Under the pieces are notes generated by a model. The model had not been told where the DNA came from and made no database searches. It was given only the letters and a program-made list of their open reading frames with translations. Of a DNA stretch of 10,572 nt, positions 6,824 through 10,572 are shown one piece after another. A program made the position numbers and the translations under genes. Position 1 is the first letter of the stretch, and each line of letters opens with the position of its first letter. This DNA comes from an uncultured Lachnospiraceae bacterium (GTDB taxonomy: Bacteria; Bacillota; Clostridia; Lachnospirales; Lachnospiraceae), in the NCBI GenBank assembly GCA_905235345.1, contig CAJOLO010000073.1:1-10572 (forward strand), given 5' to 3'.

Positions 6824-7234
6824 ATGATTGAATTAGTGGTAGGAGAGAAGGGTACCGGTAAGACCAAGATTCTGATTGCTAAGGCAAATGATGAGATAAA
6901 AGAAACAGGTGGTAATATTGTATATCTGGATATCAATAATAAACATATATATGAATTAAGCCATACCATTCGACTTTTAAATGTTCAGGAATATAATATA
7001 CATTCCTCCGATATGTTTTTAGGATTTTTATATGGTATTGCTTCACAGGATTATGATATTGACAAGATGTTTTTAGATAATTTTATGTCTATTGCATGTA
7101 TAGATAATATTTCCGAGGCAGAGGAAATCATTAATGAAATATCCAGAATTTCCGAGAAGTTTGATATTAACTTTATAATAAGTATTTCCGAGCTTCCTGA
7201 AAGCTTGCAGAAGCTTGTAACAAGTTCATTATAA
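6824..7234 (+). CDS. Small P-loop NTPase-like protein of unknown function
   Basis: A 136-residue soluble protein that opens directly with a beta strand and a Walker A box (MIELVVGEKGTGKTK, with Gly7, Gly12, Lys13 and Thr14). A hydrophobic strand ending in Asp (IDKMFLDNF, about 83-91) could serve as Walker B. Another strand near the end (INFIISISEL) resembles the sensor strand of RecA/AAA-like folds. No further domain, membrane segment or signal peptide is visible, and it is too short for PilT, FtsK or a full AAA ATPase; similar short Lachnospiraceae proteins are sometimes labelled PilT-like without support. It lies 22 bases after the carboxypeptidase and is the last gene before a terminator-like hairpin, so it is probably cotranscribed with cell-wall genes. 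Its substrate and role are unknown; thymidine kinase-like or nucleotide-sensing functions cannot be excluded. Confidence 0.75.
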   Translation: MIELVVGEKGTGKTKILIAKANDEIKETGGNIVYLDINNKHIYELSHTIRLLNVQEYNIHSSDMFLGFLYGIASQDYDIDKMFLDNFMSIACIDNISEAEEIINEISRISEKFDINFIISISELPESLQKLVTSSL

Positions 7235-7278
7235 TATATTTTTATATTGTGATTTTATTTATTATAATCAAATAAATT

Positions 7279-7332
7279 GAGCAGGACATTATCTATCTGA
7301 GTCTGATCTGATATTTATGTCCTGCTCGTTTT
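7279..7332 (+). terminator. Terminator-like hairpin at the end of the Min/cell-wall cluster
   Basis: GAGCAGGACAT (7279-7289) is a perfect 11-bp inverted repeat of ATGTCCTGCTC (7317-7327), with a 27-base loop and a short T-run (GTTTTC) after it. The loop is long for an intrinsic terminator and the T-run short. It sits 44 bases after the last + strand gene and faces a convergent minus-strand gene. On the minus strand the stem is followed by AATTTATTT, so it could work in both directions. Confidence 0.65.
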
Positions 7333-7409
7333 CATATAGTATATTGTTTTTTGAATGATCTGATCATATATTGGCTGCTTAATTAATCGCACATACCTGA
7401 AAACTTCAT

Positions 7410-7433
7410 CGTAGCCCGCTATGCGCCTCTACG
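7410..7433. repeat. Degenerate copy of the GC-rich hairpin core
   Basis: The 12 bases CGTAGCCCGCTA at 7410-7421 recur exactly at 7570-7581, the centre of the large palindrome. Here the flanks are much less symmetrical, although CGTAG (7410-7414) can also pair with CTACG (7429-7433). It looks like a decayed relative of the same repeat family. Confidence 0.45.
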
Positions 7434-7493
7434 CTGCCTTGTTTATGATAATTTATCCATCTCGTATAGATCAATTATTTAATTTATTCTGTA

Positions 7494-7659
7494 CTAGTAC
7501 ACGGATTCTTAAATAACCGGACTGAATGCTTGCCTGCTTAACCTGACAGCACAGTTTCAAAAGCCTCAGCGTAGCCCGCTACGCCTGCTTTTTTGAAACC
7601 GCACTGTCAGGCAAGCATCCTTCGCATTAAGTCCAGTTATTTTGCGAACGATGTACTAG
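7494..7659. repeat. 166-base imperfect palindrome (large hairpin, possibly MITE-like)
   Basis: Two 82-base arms (7494-7575 and 7578-7659) are mirror images around a CC centre. By hand, 53 of 82 positions are exactly complementary without gaps. The best blocks are CTAGTACA at the outer ends, 7511-7529 with 7624-7642, CCTGACAG (7542-7549), GTTTCAAAA (7554-7562) and GCGTAGC (7569-7575) at the centre. The right end contains the DUF378 stop codon. The core GTACA...TGTAC ends are bordered by TA on both sides, which would fit a mariner/IS630-type miniature element, though this may simply follow from the symmetry. As RNA from the minus strand it would form a long hairpin immediately after DUF378. Confidence 0.75.
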
Positions 7660-7856
7660 ATTTCAGACTGCATTCTTCCGTAATATGAAATGGCATATAG
7701 CCCGCCGATTCCAACTAAACCATAAATAATTCTGGTAAGCATACTCATCTGACCGAAAATAGAGCTGACCAGGTCAAAATCAAAAAAACCGATTAACCCC
7801 CAGTTTATAGCTCCAATTAATATGATTGTTAATACTGTGTAATCTAAAGCTTTCAT
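7656..7856 (-). CDS. DUF378 family small membrane protein (YuzA-like)
   Basis: A 66-residue protein with two hydrophobic helices (about 8-25 and 39-59) and the family pattern LTIILIGAINWGLIGFFDFDLV near the start, followed by a Gly-rich YGLVGIGGLYAI segment. DUF378 proteins such as B. subtilis YuzA are widespread two-helix membrane proteins with no established function. The ATG is preceded, on the minus strand, by AAAGGAG with 7 bases spacing (7864-7870). It is the only minus-strand gene in the window, divergent from the HlyD-like gene and convergent with the Min/cell-wall cluster. Its stop codon (7656-7658) lies inside the outer end of the large palindrome, so the C-terminus may have been set by arrival of that element. 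Confidence 0.88.
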   Translation of the reverse strand: MKALDYTVLTIILIGAINWGLIGFFDFDLVSSIFGQMSMLTRIIYGLVGIGGLYAISYYGRMQSEI

Positions 7857-7935
7857 AATTAAACTCCTTTCTGCATGTGAAATGCATTTGAATGTTTATA
7901 TTGTTTGATAATTTTCATAAATTTATTCAGAAATA

Positions 7936-7964
7936 TTGTAGATATTTAAAAATAGTGGTACAAT
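7936..7964 (+). promoter_or_regulatory. Sigma-A type promoter for the HlyD-like/yggS/sepF group
   Basis: TTGTAG (7936-7941) and TACAAT (7959-7964) are separated by exactly 17 bases. The implied start, about 7971, leaves a short leader before the ribosome site at 7982. This is the best promoter match in the window. Confidence 0.6.
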
Positions 7965-7981
7965 AGACAAGTATCATTTGT

Positions 7982-7987
7982 GGAGGT
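7982..7987 (+). promoter_or_regulatory. Ribosome binding site that sets a TTG start
   Basis: GGAGGT lies 7 bases before TTG 7995. The in-frame GTG at 7980 overlaps the site and GTG 7986 is part of it, so TTG is the likely start. Confidence 0.75.
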
Positions 7988-7994
7988 GTCTGTT

Positions 7995-9437
7995 TTGAAA
8001 CGTTATAATCCAAAGAGAGATTCCGTTTTATTTCAATTGAATATAGGAACAATTATCTTTGGTATTATTTTTATTTATATGGTTATCCGTATAATTTTAT
8101 CCATTAAAACAGAAACATTATCTATATATGAAGTACAGAATAGTTATATTGATACTAATATTAATGCAACCGCATTAATTCTTAGAGAAGAAACTTTGGT
8201 AAATACCAATAGTTCCGGATATGTCAGCTATTATGTTCGTGACGGAGAAAAGGTAGGAAAGAACAAGACCGTATACACAATAGACGAAACCGGAAGTATA
8301 TACGATAAAATTAAAGATGAGAATTCTGATGGATTATCTATGTCTGAAGACGGACTCAAAGAAGTGCGTACAAGAATATCTAATTTTGAAAATTATTTTA
8401 ATTACTCAAATTTTCAGAATGTTTATAATTTTCGTTATGATATTGAGAATGCAGTTTTAGAATTAACTAATGAAGCTATGATTGAACAACTGACGTCATT
8501 AAACGGAGAATCAACTAATTCTTCTACATATAAAAAAGTTCAATCAACAGAAGCGGGAATTATAACTTATTATAAAGATGGATTGGAGAATGTCACTGTA
8601 GAGAATTTTAAAGCATCTGATACAGATGGTTCGGATTATAAAAAAACAACCTTGAAAACCGGTGAGATAATTAATTCAGGAGATTCTGTATATAAGCTTG
8701 TGACTTCTGAAAATTGGAATCTCATCGTCCCTTTATCGGACAAACAATATTCACGAATTAAAGATAAAGAATATCTAAAGGTTAATATTCATAACAGTTC
8801 CAAGGATATTACATGTCCGGTTAATTTTTGTGTTAAGGACGGAAAGAATTTTGCTGTTTTAAATCTTGATCAGCAAATGGTAAATTATATAAACAGTCGC
8901 TACATTGATATTGTAATTATAATGGAACAGAATAACGGACTAAAGATTCCCAATACTTCTATTGCAACCAAAAGCGTATTTAAAGTACCTATTGATTATC
9001 TTACAAAAGGCTCTAATTCCTCTGAAGCCGAATATATTAATGTCAAAGAATTAGATGAAAAAGGAGAAATTACCACAAAGCAAATAAAAACCAATGTATA
9101 TTATACGGATGATAAATATTGCTATATAGATCCTAATGATTTTAAAGGAAATGAAGTTTTGGTAAAATCTGAACTAAAGAATCAGGACGACCTAACTGAT
9201 GATGAAATCAAGAATGTTTCATCAAATGATACATTATCTTTATCTGAAACAGATAAAACCGATATTGAAGGTGTGTATTGTGTTAATCAAGGTGTGGCTA
9301 CTTTTAGATATATAGACATAATATATCAAGATGATGAATATACCATTGTTAAAGAAAATGTTCCATATAGTATTGCATGGTATGATAGAATAGTATTAAA
9401 TCAAATATTTGTTGCTGAGAATCAGATTATTAAATAA
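7995..9437 (+). CDS. HlyD-like membrane-anchored protein (periplasmic-adaptor-like fold)
   Basis: A 480-residue protein with a short basic N-terminus (MKRYNPKRDS), one membrane helix (about 17-37) and a large external part. After the helix comes a half-lipoyl/barrel-sandwich stretch (SSGYVSYYVRDGEKVGKNKTVYTID, about 73-97). A variable, charged middle and a second hairpin (TEAGIITYYKDGLENV, about 185-200) follow. KTGEIINSGDSVYKLV (221-236) and the C-terminal GVYCVNQGVATFRYIDIIYQDDEYTIV (426-452) resemble the end of HlyD-like adaptors. No cognate ABC or RND transporter is nearby. Proteins of this kind occur beside yggS and sepF in Clostridia, which hints at an envelope or division role rather than export. 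The start is TTG, chosen from ribosome-site spacing. The name describes the fold only. Confidence 0.78.
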   Translation: MKRYNPKRDSVLFQLNIGTIIFGIIFIYMVIRIILSIKTETLSIYEVQNSYIDTNINATALILREETLVNTNSSGYVSYYVRDGEKVGKNKTVYTIDETGSIYDKIKDENSDGLSMSEDGLKEVRTRISNFENYFNYSNFQNVYNFRYDIENAVLELTNEAMIEQLTSLNGESTNSSTYKKVQSTEAGIITYYKDGLENVTVENFKASDTDGSDYKKTTLKTGEIINSGDSVYKLVTSENWNLIVPLSDKQYSRIKDKEYLKVNIHNSSKDITCPVNFCVKDGKNFAVLNLDQQMVNYINSRYIDIVIIMEQNNGLKIPNTSIATKSVFKVPIDYLTKGSNSSEAEYINVKELDEKGEITTKQIKTNVYYTDDKYCYIDPNDFKGNEVLVKSELKNQDDLTDDEIKNVSSNDTLSLSETDKTDIEGVYCVNQGVATFRYIDIIYQDDEYTIVKENVPYSIAWYDRIVLNQIFVAENQIIK

Positions 9438-9498
9438 ACTGATAATTAATTATACGAAAATCAATAATTAATACTTATAATATAGGAGATGAAATTAA

Positions 9499-10191
9499 AT
9501 GGTCGTTGATAACTACAAAACAGTCAGACAGGAAATTGATAAAACTGCCAGAAAGTGTGGCAGAGATCCTTCTGAAATTACATTAATTGCAGTTAGTAAA
9601 ACTAAACCATTATCTGACATTGAAAAACTGATAGATATTGGGGTAGAGGATTATGGTGAGAATAAGGTACAGGAACTTTGTGACAAATATGAAAATGTTT
9701 CCAAGCCGGTAAGATTTCATCTTATAGGACATTTGCAGACTAATAAAGTTAAATATGTTGTTGATAAAGCATGTTTGATTCACTCTGTTGATTCAGTAAA
9801 GCTGGCCAAAGAAATCCAGAAAGAAGCATGTAAAAAAAATATTATAGCGGAGATATTAATTGAGGTTAATGTTGCAGAAGAGGATACTAAATTCGGATTA
9901 AAGGTTAATGAAGTTATTCCGTTTATAGAAGAAATCTCTTCATATTCCAATATTCATGTTAATGGGTTGATGACAATCGCACCTTTTGTAGAAAATCCTG
10001 ATGATAATCGCAAATATTTTCGCACTTTAAAGCAATTATCACTTGACATAATATCGAAAAACATTGATAATGTTAATATGAATATACTTTCAATGGGTAT
10101 GACCAATGATTATAAGGTTGCAATAGAAGAAGGTGCAACAATGGTTCGGGTAGGAACAGCAATTTTTGGTACTCGTAACTATAATATATGA
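9499..10191 (+). CDS. yggS: YggS/YlmE family PLP-binding protein (PLP homeostasis, PROSC/PLPBP family)
   Basis: A 230-residue, single-domain TIM-barrel protein of the fold-type III PLP family. It has no known catalytic reaction and buffers pyridoxal phosphate and affects amino/keto-acid balance. Visible signatures are the PLP lysine in AVSKTKP (Lys34), GENKVQE (53-59), FHLIGHLQTNK (73-83), NGLMTIAP (155-162), LSMGMTNDY (197-205) and the phosphate-binding GATMVRVGTAIFG (212-224). The usual SMGMS is SMGMT here, a conservative change. AGGAG precedes the ATG by 10 bases. It follows the HlyD-like gene by 61 bases and precedes sepF by 14, the familiar Firmicutes order (ylmE then sepF in Bacillus). 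Confidence 0.95.
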   Translation: MVVDNYKTVRQEIDKTARKCGRDPSEITLIAVSKTKPLSDIEKLIDIGVEDYGENKVQELCDKYENVSKPVRFHLIGHLQTNKVKYVVDKACLIHSVDSVKLAKEIQKEACKKNIIAEILIEVNVAEEDTKFGLKVNEVIPFIEEISSYSNIHVNGLMTIAPFVENPDDNRKYFRTLKQLSLDIISKNIDNVNMNILSMGMTNDYKVAIEEGATMVRVGTAIFGTRNYNI

Positions 10192-10205
10192 GAAGGAGAA
10201 TAATG

Positions 10206-10572
10206 ATGGCAAAAACTGGGATGAATAAATTTATGGATTTTCTGAAATTATCTGATCCGGAAGATGATTATGATGATGACTTATTTGATGAAGACGATGA
10301 TGATGAAGACGATGATGAGGAGGAATTTTCTTTATTTAAACGTAAACCAAGAGAAAAACCAACGTCATATGATGAGTACGAGGCTGATGACTATGATCAA
10401 AGTCGATCACGCACACGTATGAAGTCCGGTAATAATAAATCAAATCCAAGTAAATTAGTATCTATTAATAGTCGTAATAATAATAGGAGAAGTCAAGTGT
10501 TTGTAATTAAACCACAAGATATTAGTCATGCACAAACGGTTACACAATATCTTAAAGAAGGAAATTTAGTTG
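10206..10572 (+). CDS. sepF: Cell division protein SepF, 3'-truncated by the window edge
   Basis: SepF anchors and bundles FtsZ at the septal membrane in Gram-positive bacteria. The visible 122 residues start with an amphipathic helix (MNKFMDFLKL, 6-15) expected to bind membrane. Next is an exceptionally acidic segment (17-40, 20 of 24 residues Asp or Glu), then a basic, Ser/Asn-rich linker (about 44-96). The beginning of the SepF core follows (QVFVIKPQDISHAQTV, then YLKEGNLV, from about 97). The remainder lies beyond the window. There are two adjacent ATGs at 10203 and 10206; the second has the better spacing (7 bases) from GGAG at 10195-10198. It lies directly after yggS, as in Bacillus, and is probably cotranscribed from 7971. 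Confidence 0.92.
   Translation, partial: MAKTGMNKFMDFLKLSDPEDDYDDDLFDEDDDDEDDDEEEFSLFKRKPREKPTSYDEYEADDYDQSRSRTRMKSGNNKSNPSKLVSINSRNNNRRSQVFVIKPQDISHAQTVTQYLKEGNLV

Larger units (their letters stand above)
7235..7655. other. Repeat-rich non-coding region between convergent genes
   Basis: These 421 bases carry no credible gene on either strand. From left to right they hold a terminator-like hairpin (7279-7327), a degenerate copy of a short GC-rich hairpin core (about 7410-7433), AT-rich sequence, and a 166-base imperfect palindrome that continues into the DUF378 stop codon. The GC-rich cores stand out from the AT-rich background. Confidence 0.7.

Noticed and set aside
7235..7655. CRISPR array, attachment site or small RNA gene of a known family
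   Set aside because: There are only two copies of a short core and no regular spacers, no tRNA-like fold, and no integrase nearby.
7871..7935. Promoter for DUF378 on the minus strand (TATAAA-like hexamer)
   Set aside because: A promoter must exist here, but I could not find a -35 with proper spacing, so I do not place it.
9476..9481. TATAAT before yggS as a -10 box
   Set aside because: A start from it would fall in or next to the ribosome site at 9484, and no -35 is present at 17 bases.

Overview
The window is low in G+C, and its genes use Gram-positive style ribosome sites (AGGAGG and variants). Its gene order (class B PBP2, minC, minD, minE, rodA, mgsA, a D-Ala-D-Ala carboxypeptidase) followed by a separate HlyD-like/yggS/sepF group is typical of Clostridia, most likely the Lachnospiraceae. 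I cannot name the genus from sequence alone. Almost everything here is chromosomal cell-envelope and cell-division housekeeping. I see no phage, IS transposase, CRISPR array, tRNA or rRNA.

Left part (1 to about 7234, all + strand): the 3' two thirds of an elongation-type PBP2 is cut by the window edge. It is followed by the Min septum-placement system (minC, minD, minE), the SEDS glycan polymerase rodA, a methylglyoxal synthase homologue, an S11-family D-Ala-D-Ala carboxypeptidase lipoprotein whose GTG start overlaps mgsA, and a small P-loop protein of unknown role. PBP2 and RodA would form the elongasome polymerase/transpeptidase pair. MinCDE places the division site, and the carboxypeptidase trims stem peptides.

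Middle (7235 to about 7980): a terminator-like hairpin lies between convergent genes. It is followed by a repeat-rich non-coding stretch that contains a symmetrical 166-base imperfect palindrome. That palindrome runs into the stop codon of a minus-strand DUF378 membrane-protein gene. A divergent intergenic region follows, with a good sigma-A type promoter pointing right.

Right part (7981 to end, + strand): a TTG-started, single-membrane-pass HlyD-like protein, then yggS/ylmE (PLP homeostasis protein) and the 5' part of sepF (FtsZ membrane anchor), which runs off the window and has a strikingly acidic linker.

No wholly new system is evident. The points most worth a second look are the methylglyoxal synthase, which has Val where the catalytic Asp should be; the long insertion and a possible Cys/His metal site in PBP2; the 166-base palindrome with strand-asymmetric G:U pairing; and the uncharacterised P-loop protein at the end of the Min/peptidoglycan cluster.
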